A stretch of DNA of 64,000 bases from Limnochorda sp. LNt (GTDB lineage Bacteria; Bacillota; Limnochordia; Limnochordales; Geochordaceae), in NCBI RefSeq assembly GCF_035593265.1, contig NZ_CP141614.1, forward strand, positions 930,001 to 994,000. The letters run 5' to 3'. Below the pieces are notes generated by a model, which saw nothing but the letters and a program-made list of their open reading frames with translations, had not been told where the DNA came from and did no database searches. Below are positions 1-8,006 of the stretch, in pieces. Each line of letters opens with the position of its first letter. The first letter of the stretch is position 1. Both the position numbers and the translations under genes were made by a program.

Positions 1-911
1 CACTGCGCCAGCAGCTGCCCGAGGGGCGGGCCGTGGTGGCCCTCAGCGGAGGGGTCGACTCGGCGACGGCGGCGGCGCTCGTGCACAGGGCCCTGGGTGA
101 CCGGCTCACCGCCATCTTCGTCGACCACGGTCTGATGCGGCAGGGCGAGCCCGACTTCGTGCGGCGGGAGCTGGGAGAGCGACTCGGCATGCCGCTCATC
201 GCGGTGGATGCAGGGGCACGTTTCTTGCAGGCGCTGCGGGGCGTGCGCGACCCCGAGCGCAAGCGACGGATCATCGGCCAGGAGTTCATCCGGGTCTTCG
301 AGGAGACGGCCGGCGCCTTGCCCGATGTGCGCTACCTGGTCCAGGGGACGCTCTATCCCGACGTGGTGGAGTCGGGCGGCGGCAAGACGGCCACCATCAA
401 GAGCCACCACAACGTCGGGGGGCTTCCCGAGCGCATGGGGCTGCGGCTGGTGGAGCCGCTACGCTTCCTCTTCAAGGACGAGGTGCGGGCCCTGGCGCGG
501 GAGCTGGGGCTGCCCGACCGCATCGTGGACCGCCATCCCTTTCCGGGGCCCGGGCTCGCCGTGCGTATCGTGGGCGAGGTGACCCCCGAGGCGCTGGAGA
601 CGGTGCGGGCTTGCGATGCCATCGTCGTGGAGGAGGTGGAGCGGGCCGGGCTCGCCCGGGAGGTCTGGCAGGCCTTCGCTGTCTGGACCGGCAGCTACAG
701 CGTCGGGGTCAAGGGCGACGCCAGGCTGTACGGCCCGGTGGTGGCGGTGCGCTGCGTGCAGAGCCACGACGGCATGACGGCCGACTGGGTGCGGCTCCCG
801 TACGAGCTCTTGGATCGCATCTCCCACCGCATCACCAACGAGGTGCCCTACGTCTCCCGGGTGGTGTACGACATCAGCCCCAAGCCGCCCGCCACCATCG
901 AGTGGGAGTGA
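1..911 (+). CDS. guaA: GMP synthase (glutamine-hydrolysing), C-terminal part
   Basis: This is the C-terminal part of GMP synthase, which aminates XMP to GMP with ATP and glutamine-derived ammonia. The frame is open back to base 3, so the gene enters from outside the window and the glutamine amidotransferase domain is missing. The visible part starts just before the PP-loop motif SGGVDS of the ATP-pyrophosphatase domain. It then contains [12 protein letters not shown] and ends in the family-typical [12 protein letters not shown] at 33 is not taken as the start because family homology continues upstream of it. hisZ follows after 12 bases. Confidence 0.95.
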   Translation, partial: LRQQLPEGRAVVALSGGVDSATAAALVHRALGDRLTAIFVDHGLMRQGEPDFVRRELGERLGMPLIAVDAGARFLQALRGVRDPERKRRIIGQEFIRVFEETAGALPDVRYLVQGTLYPDVVESGGGKTATIKSHHNVGGLPERMGLRLVEPLRFLFKDEVRALARELGLPDRIVDRHPFPGPGLAVRIVGEVTPEALETVRACDAIVVEEVERAGLAREVWQAFAVWTGSYSVGVKGDARLYGPVVAVRCVQSHDGMTADWVRLPYELLDRISHRITNEVPYVSRVVYDISPKPPATIEWE

Positions 912-923
912 CGCAGAGGCACC

Positions 924-2303
924 GTGACGGATCTGCCACCGCTTCAGCCACCGCCCGGGACCCTGGACCTCCTGCCCGATGCCGCATCGGCCCGCAGGCG
1001 CCTCGAGGCCCGGCTGCGGGCGCGCTTCGAGCGCTGGGGCTACCGTGAGGTCGTCACCCCCACCCTGGAGCTCGAGGAGGTGGTCCGCCGGGCGGGCGGG
1101 CAGCTCCCCGCTCGCCAGCTCTACCGGTTCGTGGACCGGGAGGGCCAGGTGGTGGTGCTCCGCCCCGACTGGACCGCGTCGGTGGCGCGGCTCATCGCCG
1201 GGCGGCTCCGAACGGCCCCGCTGCCGCTGCGGCTCTTCTACATCGGCAGCGTCTTCCGGTACGACCGGCTCCGTCCCGACGATCCCCGGGAGTTCGGGCA
1301 GGCGGGGGTCGAGCTGGTGGGCGCCTCCTCCGAGATGGCCGACGCCGAGGTGATGGCGCTGGCCTGGGAGAGCTGCCGCGAGGCCGGCATCGAGGGGCCG
1401 CACCTGGAGGTGGGGCACGCCGGCTACGTCCAGGCCCTGCTCGACCAGCTGCCGGCCACGCTGCGGGCCGATGTGCAGCAGGCCCTGGTGCGGCGAGACT
1501 TCGTCACCTTCGAGGCGTTGCTGGGCCGCTCCGACGTACCGGACCGGGTGGCGCGGCTCTTGGCCGGACTCGTGGAGGCCCGGGGCGACGCCCGTGTGGT
1601 GCGCCGTGCTCTGGACGAGTGCCCCGTGGAGAGCGCGAGGGCGGCGCTGGCCTCGCTCGAGCGGCTCATCGGACACCTCGCCTCGCTGGGCCTGGGGCCG
1701 CACCTGGCCGTCGACCTGGGCATGGTCAAGGACCTGGACTACTACACCGGTGCCATCTTCGAGGTGTACGCGCCGGGCGGCGGCGCGTCGCTGGCGACGG
1801 GAGGGCGCTACGACACCCTGATGGCGCGCTTCGGCCTGCCGCTACAGGCCACGGGCTTCGCCCTGAGCCTGGAGCGGCTGACCCGGGCTCGCCAGCGTCG
1901 GGGTCTCCCGGACGGTCAGCCGCGCCTCGACGCCTGGGTCGTCGCGGGTGACGCCCGCGCAGACGAGGATGGCGGCGCGGGTGCCGTCTGGCAGCTGCTG
2001 CGGCGCTTGCGAGAGGCCGGGCTGGTGGCCGCGCTGGATCCGCTGGCGCGTCCCCTCGAGGAGAGCGTCGAGGCGGCACGCCAGCAGGGTGCCGCCTGGG
2101 TCGTGCTGGCGGACGCGAGGCACCGGGCCGATCGGCTCCGGGTCCGGCGCGTGGACGACCAGGGGGACCATCCCTGGCAGGAGACCGACGCCGGGCGCCT
2201 CGTCGAGCTGCTCCGGTCGATGCGTGCACCCGCCGGACCGTCGCCGGCTGACGGCGAGGACGGCACCACGGGGCGGCCCCGGGCCCATCGTCCTCGTCAT
2301 TGA
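924..2303 (+). CDS. hisZ: ATP phosphoribosyltransferase regulatory subunit HisZ
   Basis: HisZ is a histidyl-tRNA-synthetase-like protein without aminoacylation activity. It pairs with short-form HisG to make the allosterically regulated first enzyme of histidine synthesis. The 459-residue product has the class II synthetase core, with the motif 2 region FYIGSVFRYD near residue 110 and GMVKDLDYYTG near 270. The start is GTG. It lies just downstream of guaA and opens the histidine gene run. A full HisS is less likely because short hisG follows immediately. Confidence 0.9.
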   Translation: MTDLPPLQPPPGTLDLLPDAASARRRLEARLRARFERWGYREVVTPTLELEEVVRRAGGQLPARQLYRFVDREGQVVVLRPDWTASVARLIAGRLRTAPLPLRLFYIGSVFRYDRLRPDDPREFGQAGVELVGASSEMADAEVMALAWESCREAGIEGPHLEVGHAGYVQALLDQLPATLRADVQQALVRRDFVTFEALLGRSDVPDRVARLLAGLVEARGDARVVRRALDECPVESARAALASLERLIGHLASLGLGPHLAVDLGMVKDLDYYTGAIFEVYAPGGGASLATGGRYDTLMARFGLPLQATGFALSLERLTRARQRRGLPDGQPRLDAWVVAGDARADEDGGAGAVWQLLRRLREAGLVAALDPLARPLEESVEAARQQGAAWVVLADARHRADRLRVRRVDDQGDHPWQETDAGRLVELLRSMRAPAGPSPADGEDGTTGRPRAHRPRH

Positions 2304-2364
2304 CCGGGTCCGATGCCCCGTGCTATCGTCTGGTAAGCGCCACAGGGATCTGGAAGGGTTGTCC

Positions 2365-3060
2365 TTGGCCTCGATCGACATGCACCACGGACAGGCCCCC
2401 GACCTCACCATCGCGCTGCCGAAGGGCCGGCTCACCTCCGAGGCCGTCGCGCTGCTGGGCCAGGTCGGCCTCGATGCCAGTGCGGCCGTGGGAGCCTCTC
2501 GTGACCTGGTCACCCTGGACCACGGGGCCGGGGTGCGATTCTTGCTGGCCAAGCCGTTCGACGTGCCCACCTTCGTCGCGGCGGGTGCGGCGGACCTGGG
2601 CATCGTGGGCAAGGACGTGCTGATGGAGGTCGAGCCGGCCGTGGTGGAGCTGCTGGACCTGGGCATCGGGCGGTGCCGGATGCAGGTGGCGGTGCCGGAG
2701 GGCTCCGGCGTGCGTGGCGTCGAGGAGATGGAGGCCCCGGTGCGGGTGGCCACCCGTTATCCCCGCGCCACCCTGGCCTACTTCCAATCGGTGGGGCTGC
2801 CGGCGCAGGTGGTGCGCCTGGATGGCTCCATCGAGCTGGCCCCCCGGGTGGGGCTGGCCGACGCCATCGTCGATCTGGTGCAGACCGGTCGCACGCTGGA
2901 GGCCAACGGGCTGGTCGCCATCTCGACCATTGCCGAGATATCGGGCCGTCTCATCGCCAACCCGGTCCGCTGGAAGCTCAAGTACGATCGCATCGCCCGC
3001 CTCATCTCGGAGATGCGGGGTCTGGTGCCCGTCCGCCCGGTGAGAGGGCGGGAAGGGTGA
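2365..3060 (+). CDS. hisG: ATP phosphoribosyltransferase catalytic subunit HisG (short form)
   Basis: HisG catalyses the first committed step of histidine synthesis, joining ATP and PRPP. The product is about 231 residues, which fits the short form that lacks the C-terminal ACT-like domain and needs HisZ. LTIALPKGRL is near the N terminus and the PRPP-binding segment DLVQTGRTLEANGL lies near residue 170. I chose the TTG at 2365 because GGAAGG lies about 6 bases upstream; ATG at 2380 is the alternative but has no clear ribosome site. A 61-base gap separates it from hisZ. Confidence 0.92.
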   Translation: MASIDMHHGQAPDLTIALPKGRLTSEAVALLGQVGLDASAAVGASRDLVTLDHGAGVRFLLAKPFDVPTFVAAGAADLGIVGKDVLMEVEPAVVELLDLGIGRCRMQVAVPEGSGVRGVEEMEAPVRVATRYPRATLAYFQSVGLPAQVVRLDGSIELAPRVGLADAIVDLVQTGRTLEANGLVAISTIAEISGRLIANPVRWKLKYDRIARLISEMRGLVPVRPVRGREG

Positions 3061-3062
3061 CG

Positions 3063-4427
3063 ATGCGGCGATTCGACACCCGGCGCCAGAGCCTCGACGA
3101 GATCCGGGCCGCGCTGCGGCGGCCCCTGCTGTGGGACGTGCCGGTCACCGGTCGGGCCCGCGCCACGCTGGACCGGCTCTTCGGGCCCGGTACCACCCCC
3201 CTGGAGGCAGTGCGCCGGATCCTCGACAGCGTGCGCCGCGAGGGCGACGCCGCCCTCGTCCGCTGGACACGGGAGCTGGATCGCGTGGAGATGCCGCCCG
3301 GCGAGCTGTGGGTGGGTGCGGAGCGCCTGCAAGCGGCGGCCTCCGACCCCTCGCTGGCCTCGCTGGTGCCGCCGCTGCGGGCGGCGGCCGCTGCCATCGA
3401 GCGTTTCCACCGGCGACAGGCGCCAGCGCCGGTCTTCGAGGAGAGCGCCCCCGGCATCCAGGTCGGGTGGTGGCCGCGCCCGGTGCGGCGGGCGGCGGTC
3501 TACGTGCCGGGTGGGCTGGCGCCCCTGCTGTCGACGGTGCTGATGGGCGTCATCCCCGCCCGGATCGCCGGTGTGGAGGAGATCGTGGTGGCCACCCCGC
3601 CCCCGGTCCACCCGGGGATCCTGCTGGCCGCTCGGTTGGCGGGGGCCGACCGGGTGCTGCAGGTCGGGGGCGCCCAGGCCGTCGCCGCGCTGGCCTACGG
3701 CACCGAGTCGGTGCCGCCGGTGGACGTCATCGTGGGGCCCGGCAACCTCTTCGTGCAGCTGGCCAAGCGTGAGGTGGTGGGCATCGTCGGCATCGATGCC
3801 CTCGCCGGCCCCAGCGAGGTCGTGGTGATGGCCGACGGGGAGGCTCCGTCCGGTTGGATCGCGGCCGACCTGGTGGCCCAGGCGGAGCACGCCCCCGACG
3901 CCGCGGCCATCCTGGTCTCCGACTCGGAGCCGCTGGTGGAGGCCGTGCTGGCAGCCATCGAGCGCGAGCTGTCGACGCTCGCCCGTGGCGACCTGGCGCG
4001 CTCGGCGCTGGAGGCGTGGGGCGCGGCCATCGTCTGTCGCAGCCTGGACCCCGAGGGCGTCGAGCTGGTCTCGACCATCGCCCCCGAACACCTGGAGGTC
4101 GTCGCGCAGGACGCGATCGCGCTGGCGGGGCGGGTGCGCTCGGCGGGGGCGATCTTCATCGGGCCGCACAGCCCGGTGGCGCTGGGCGACTACGCCGCCG
4201 GCAGCAACCACATCCTGCCCACCAACGGGACGGCTCGCTTCGCGTCGGGTCTGGGAGTCCACACGTTCGTGCGCGCCAGCGCGATGGTGCACGCCTCTCC
4301 CCGGGGCCTGGCCGGCATGGCCGGCACCGTGCAGGCCCTGGCCAGCGCCGAGGGGCTGGAGGCGCACGCCCGCTCCATCGCCGTGCGGCTGGAGGCGGAC
4401 GACCGGAGAGGCGGCGAGCGACGGTGA
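3063..4427 (+). CDS. hisD: Histidinol dehydrogenase
   Basis: HisD is a zinc enzyme that oxidises histidinol to histidine in two NAD-dependent steps. The product is about 454 residues. Family landmarks include GPGNLFVQLAKREV, PSEVVV, the zinc-ligand segment APEHLE near residue 342, and GDYAAGSNHILPT. ATG 3063 begins two bases after the hisG stop with GGGAAGG just upstream; GTG 3057 is an in-frame alternative. The stop overlaps the hisB start. Confidence 0.96.
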   Translation: MRRFDTRRQSLDEIRAALRRPLLWDVPVTGRARATLDRLFGPGTTPLEAVRRILDSVRREGDAALVRWTRELDRVEMPPGELWVGAERLQAAASDPSLASLVPPLRAAAAAIERFHRRQAPAPVFEESAPGIQVGWWPRPVRRAAVYVPGGLAPLLSTVLMGVIPARIAGVEEIVVATPPPVHPGILLAARLAGADRVLQVGGAQAVAALAYGTESVPPVDVIVGPGNLFVQLAKREVVGIVGIDALAGPSEVVVMADGEAPSGWIAADLVAQAEHAPDAAAILVSDSEPLVEAVLAAIERELSTLARGDLARSALEAWGAAIVCRSLDPEGVELVSTIAPEHLEVVAQDAIALAGRVRSAGAIFIGPHSPVALGDYAAGSNHILPTNGTARFASGLGVHTFVRASAMVHASPRGLAGMAGTVQALASAEGLEAHARSIAVRLEADDRRGGERR

Positions 4428-5044
4428 CGTCGGCCGAGCGCGGGCTGCGTCGCGCCTCGGTGGAGCGCGTGACGGCGGAGACCCGCATCACCCTGACGCT
4501 GGCGCTGGACGGCCAGGGCCGGGCCCAGGTCAAGACCGGCATCGGCTTCTTCGACCACATGCTGATGGCCCTGGCGCACCACGCCCTCTTCGACCTGGAG
4601 CTGGCCGTGGTGGGCGACCTGCATGTGGACGCGCATCACTCGGTGGAGGACACCGGCCTGGCCATGGGCCAGGCGCTGGATCGGGCGCTGGGCGAGCGGC
4701 GCGGGATCGTCCGGTTCGGCCATGCGCTGGTGCCGATGGACGAGGCGCTGGCCCTGGTGGCCGTCGACCTGTCGGGGAGGCCCCTCCTGGCCTGGGAGGC
4801 GCCAGGGCTCGACGGCGCCGCCGGGGCTCGCCTGGGCGACTTCGACGTCGAGCTGGTGCGGGAGTTCTGTCAGGGCCTGGCCTCCGCCGGGCGACTGACG
4901 CTGCACGTGCGCCAGCTGGCGGGCCTCAACCTCCACCACACGGCCGAGGCCGTCTTCAAGGCGGTCGGACGCGCCCTGCGCATGGCCGTGACCGTGGATC
5001 CGGCCCGTCCCGATCGTATCCCCTCCACCAAGGACGTGCTCTAG
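4424..5044 (+). CDS. hisB: Imidazoleglycerol-phosphate dehydratase
   Basis: HisB is a manganese-dependent dehydratase of the sixth histidine step. The 206-residue product has the paired metal-binding signatures GFFDHML, HHSVEDTG and NLHHTAEAVFKA. It is monofunctional, without a phosphatase domain, so histidinol phosphatase must be encoded elsewhere. The GTG start at 4424 overlaps the hisD stop in a GTGA arrangement, indicating translational coupling. Confidence 0.96.
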   Translation: MTSAERGLRRASVERVTAETRITLTLALDGQGRAQVKTGIGFFDHMLMALAHHALFDLELAVVGDLHVDAHHSVEDTGLAMGQALDRALGERRGIVRFGHALVPMDEALALVAVDLSGRPLLAWEAPGLDGAAGARLGDFDVELVREFCQGLASAGRLTLHVRQLAGLNLHHTAEAVFKAVGRALRMAVTVDPARPDRIPSTKDVL

Positions 5045-5071
5045 AGGGAGGCACGGGGGGCGGTCGGCCAC

Positions 5072-5737
5072 ATGCGGATCGGTCTTGTCGACTACGGGAT
5101 GGGCAACCTGGCCTCCGTCGAGCGTGCCCTCAGGGCCGCCGCCCCCGCCTGCCACGTGGTGAGGGTCGTCGATCCGCAGGGGCTCGGCGACGTGCGGGCG
5201 GTGGTGCTGCCCGGGGTGGGGGCCTTCGACGCGGCCATGCGCGCGCTGGACCGAAGCGGCCTGGCGGAGGGTCTCCGCCGCTACCTGCAGGCCGGGCGGC
5301 CGCTCTTGGGGATCTGCCTCGGCTACCAGCTCCTCTTCGACGAGGGTGAGGAGGTGGGCCGGGACCGGCGGACCGGCGCGGTGAGGGGCCTGGGGTGGCT
5401 GACGGGGCGGGTGCGTCGTCTCGGGGCGGGCCTCACGGTCCCTCACATGGCGTGGAACCGCCTGGAGCTGACCGGGCGCTTCGCTCCCCTCTTCGAGGAC
5501 CACCGGCCCGGCGAAGGGGCGTACGTCTACTTCGCCCACTCCTACTATCCCGAGCCCGGGTCGTCGGACGACGTCGTGGCCTGGTGCACCATCCGGGGCA
5601 GCCAGGCCTCGATCCGCTTCGCCGCGGCGGCCTGGAGGGGGGCGGCGGGCGGCGTGCAATTCCACCCGGAGAAGAGCGGCGCCGAGGGGCTCGCCATGCT
5701 GGCGCGCTTCGTACGCTGGGCGGAGCGACAGCGGTGA
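5072..5737 (+). CDS. hisH: Imidazole glycerol phosphate synthase, glutaminase subunit HisH
   Basis: HisH is a class I glutamine amidotransferase that feeds ammonia to HisF. The 221-residue product has the nucleophile motif GICLGYQLLF near residue 82 and the His-Glu pair in FHPEKSG near residue 197. ATG 5072 follows a short gap after hisB. The stop overlaps the hisA GTG. Confidence 0.95.
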   Translation: MRIGLVDYGMGNLASVERALRAAAPACHVVRVVDPQGLGDVRAVVLPGVGAFDAAMRALDRSGLAEGLRRYLQAGRPLLGICLGYQLLFDEGEEVGRDRRTGAVRGLGWLTGRVRRLGAGLTVPHMAWNRLELTGRFAPLFEDHRPGEGAYVYFAHSYYPEPGSSDDVVAWCTIRGSQASIRFAAAAWRGAAGGVQFHPEKSGAEGLAMLARFVRWAERQR

Positions 5738-6479
5738 GGGAGTTCTGGGTGGTCCCCGCCATCGACCTGATGGAGGGGACCGTGGTGCGACTGCGACAGG
5801 GGCGCTTCGACGAGGCGACCCGCTACGCGCGCGACCCCATCGGCTGGGCACGGGCCCTGGTGGCAGCGGGTGCCCGCCGGCTGCACGTCGTCGACCTGGA
5901 CGGAGCCCGGCAGGGCCGGCCGGCGCACCTTCCGCTCCTGGAGCGGATCGCACAGGCGGCGGGGGTGCCGGTGCAGTTCGGTGGCGGGTTGCGCTCCCTG
6001 GAGTCCGTGCGCCAGGCGCTGCAAGCCGGGGCGTCGGCGGTGATGCTGGGCACGGGGGCGCTGGATCCCGGGCTGATCGAGCCGGCCCTGGCGGCCTGGG
6101 GGGCCGAGCGGGTCTGGGCCGCCATCGACGTCCGGGGCGGGCGCGTGGTCGTGAGCGGGTGGACCGAGGCCAGCGACCAGTCGCCGGCGGAGCTGGCGCG
6201 GCGGCTGCACGCGGCCGGCGTGCGGTGGGCTCTGGTGACCGACACGCAGGCCGACGGCACCTCTCGGGCCTCGACCCTGCGGCGGCGCTGGCAGTGGCGG
6301 GCGAGGGCCTGCACGTCCTGGCCGCCGGCGGGGTGGGATCGGCCCCGGACGTGGAGGCGCTGGCGCGTCTGGGCCTGGCCGGCGTCGTCATCGGTCGGGC
6401 CCTCTACGAAGGGAGGCTGACCCTGCCGGAGGCCATCGCGGCGGCCGGCCGCGCGACCGCCTGCGGCGGGGCGACGTGA
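5734..6479 (+). pseudogene. hisA: ProFAR isomerase HisA with a one-base frameshift
   Basis: The gene encodes the TIM-barrel isomerase acting between HisI and HisHF. From GTG 5734 the frame reads a normal HisA (VPAIDLMEGTVVRL, VQFGGGLRSL, AAIDVRGG) to VTDTQADGTSR near 6258, then goes out of frame. The rest of the protein (AAGGVGSAPDVEALARLG, VVIGRALYEG) is in another frame and stops at 6479. Adding one G to the GGG near 6258-6263 restores a 248-residue protein of normal length. As the surrounding operon is intact, a base-calling error is as likely as a real mutation. The following hisF starts one base after the stop. Confidence 0.9.
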
Positions 6480-6480
6480 C

Positions 6481-7281
6481 ATGCAAGCATGCCGCATCAT
6501 CCCCTGCCTCGACGTCGACCGAGGCCGGGTGGTCAAGGGGGTCCGCTTCCAGGACCTGCAGGACGCCGGCGACCCTGCCGAGCTGGCCCGGCGCTACGAG
6601 CGCGAGGGCGCCGACGAGGTGGTCTTCCTCGACATCTCGGCCTCCGCCGAGGGCAGGCGCACCCTGCTGGAGGCCGTCGCCCGCACGGCCGAGGGCCTCT
6701 TCGTGCCGCTGACGGTCGGCGGAGGCGTGCGAAACGAACAGGACGTGCGGGATCTGCTCCTGGCCGGTGCGGACAAGGTGTCGGTCAACACGGCGGCCGT
6801 CGACGACCCGTCGCTGGTCTCACGCCTGTCGGACCGGTTCGGCGCGCAATGCGTGGTGGTGGCCATCGATGCCCGCCGCGGGGGCGACGGCTCGTGGGAG
6901 GTCTACACCCACGGGGGGCGGCGCCCCACGGGCCTCGATGCGGTGCAGTGGGCCGAGGAGGTGGCGCGCCGAGGTGCCGGCGAGCTCCTGGTGACCAGCA
7001 TGGACCGCGACGGGACCCGGGAGGGGTACGACTGCGAGCTCTTGCGGGCCATCACCGACCGCGTCGACGTTCCCGTCATCGCCTCGGGCGGGGCCGGCAC
7101 CCTGGAGCATCTGCGGGATGCCGTGCTGCTGGGAGGGGCCGACGCGGTGCTGGCCGCCTCCATCTTCCACTTCGGCCGCCACTCCATCGCCGAGGCCAAG
7201 GCCTTCTTGCGCCGGCACGGCATCGCGGTGCGCGAGCGACCCTCGGCCGATGGGGGGGACGACCGTGGCCGGCGAGGCTGA
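6481..7281 (+). CDS. hisF: Imidazole glycerol phosphate synthase, cyclase subunit HisF
   Basis: HisF uses ammonia from HisH to close the imidazole ring, releasing IGP and AICAR. The 266-residue TIM barrel carries the catalytic aspartates, D11 in [11 protein letters not shown] and a second in [11 protein letters not shown]. It also has the phosphate-binding segments [12 protein letters not shown] and [12 protein letters not shown]. The C-terminal tail overlaps the hisIE start. Confidence 0.96.
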   Translation: MQACRIIPCLDVDRGRVVKGVRFQDLQDAGDPAELARRYEREGADEVVFLDISASAEGRRTLLEAVARTAEGLFVPLTVGGGVRNEQDVRDLLLAGADKVSVNTAAVDDPSLVSRLSDRFGAQCVVVAIDARRGGDGSWEVYTHGGRRPTGLDAVQWAEEVARRGAGELLVTSMDRDGTREGYDCELLRAITDRVDVPVIASGGAGTLEHLRDAVLLGGADAVLAASIFHFGRHSIAEAKAFLRRHGIAVRERPSADGGDDRGRRG

Positions 7282-7999
7282 GCGCAGCAACGAGTTCAGC
7301 GCCCTCTCGCCCGACGCGCTGGTCGACAGCGTGCGGTTCGGGCCGGACGGGCTGGTGCCGGCGGTCGCGGTCGACCGTGCGACGGGCGCCGTGCTGATGC
7401 TGGCCTACATGGATCGCGAGGCGCTGCAGACGACGCTGCGCACCGGACGAGCCACCTACTTCAGCCGCAGTCGGGGCCGTCTCTGGACCAAGGGCGAGGC
7501 CTCGGGCAACGTCCAGCGGGTGCGCGAGATCCGGGTGGACTGCGACGGCGACGCGCTGCTGCTGGTGGTCGATCAGCACGGCAGCGGCGCGTGCCATACG
7601 GGTGCCTGGAGCTGCTTCTACCGCCACGTGCCCGTGGGGGAGGAAGGGCCGGCGCCGGCGGGCGCCGCCATCCTGGACGAGCTGCGCCGGGTCATCGCCG
7701 ACCGTCGGCGTCACGCGCCGCCTGGCTCGTACACCGCCGCGCTGCTGGCCCGGGGGGCCGATGGCCCGCTCAAGAAGCTGGCCGAGGAGAGCGGCGAGGT
7801 GATCCTGGCCGCCAAGGATGTGGAGGCCGCCCGGCGGGGTGCCGCTGGAGCCGAGCAGGCTGAGGCGCTGCGCCGGGCCCGGGAAGCCCTGACCTGGGAG
7901 GCGGCCGACCTGCTCTACCACCTCCTGGTGGTGCTGGAGCAGGCGGAGCTGCCGTCGGAGGCGGTCTGGCAAGAGCTGCGCCGGCGGCGGGGGGAGTGA
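7265..7999 (+). CDS. hisIE: Bifunctional phosphoribosyl-AMP cyclohydrolase / phosphoribosyl-ATP pyrophosphatase
   Basis: This fusion carries out histidine steps 2 and 3. The N-terminal HisI domain has [19 protein letters not shown] and ACHTG...SCFY zinc and magnesium motifs (about residues 30-120). The C-terminal HisE domain (about 130-240) has [16 protein letters not shown] and [12 protein letters not shown] chose GTG 7265, preceded by a G-rich ribosome site and overlapping hisF by 17 bases; ATG 7250 is possible. It is the last gene of the histidine run. Confidence 0.94.
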   Translation: MAGEAERSNEFSALSPDALVDSVRFGPDGLVPAVAVDRATGAVLMLAYMDREALQTTLRTGRATYFSRSRGRLWTKGEASGNVQRVREIRVDCDGDALLLVVDQHGSGACHTGAWSCFYRHVPVGEEGPAPAGAAILDELRRVIADRRRHAPPGSYTAALLARGADGPLKKLAEESGEVILAAKDVEAARRGAAGAEQAEALRRAREALTWEAADLLYHLLVVLEQAELPSEAVWQELRRRRGE

Positions 8000-8006
8000 G
8001 CGGGCG

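Noticed and set aside
4190-6391. 733-residue open frame on the minus strand across hisB-hisA
   Set aside because: It is antisense to recognised his genes, rich in Arg/Pro/Ala, and has no family features; a GC-rich shadow frame.
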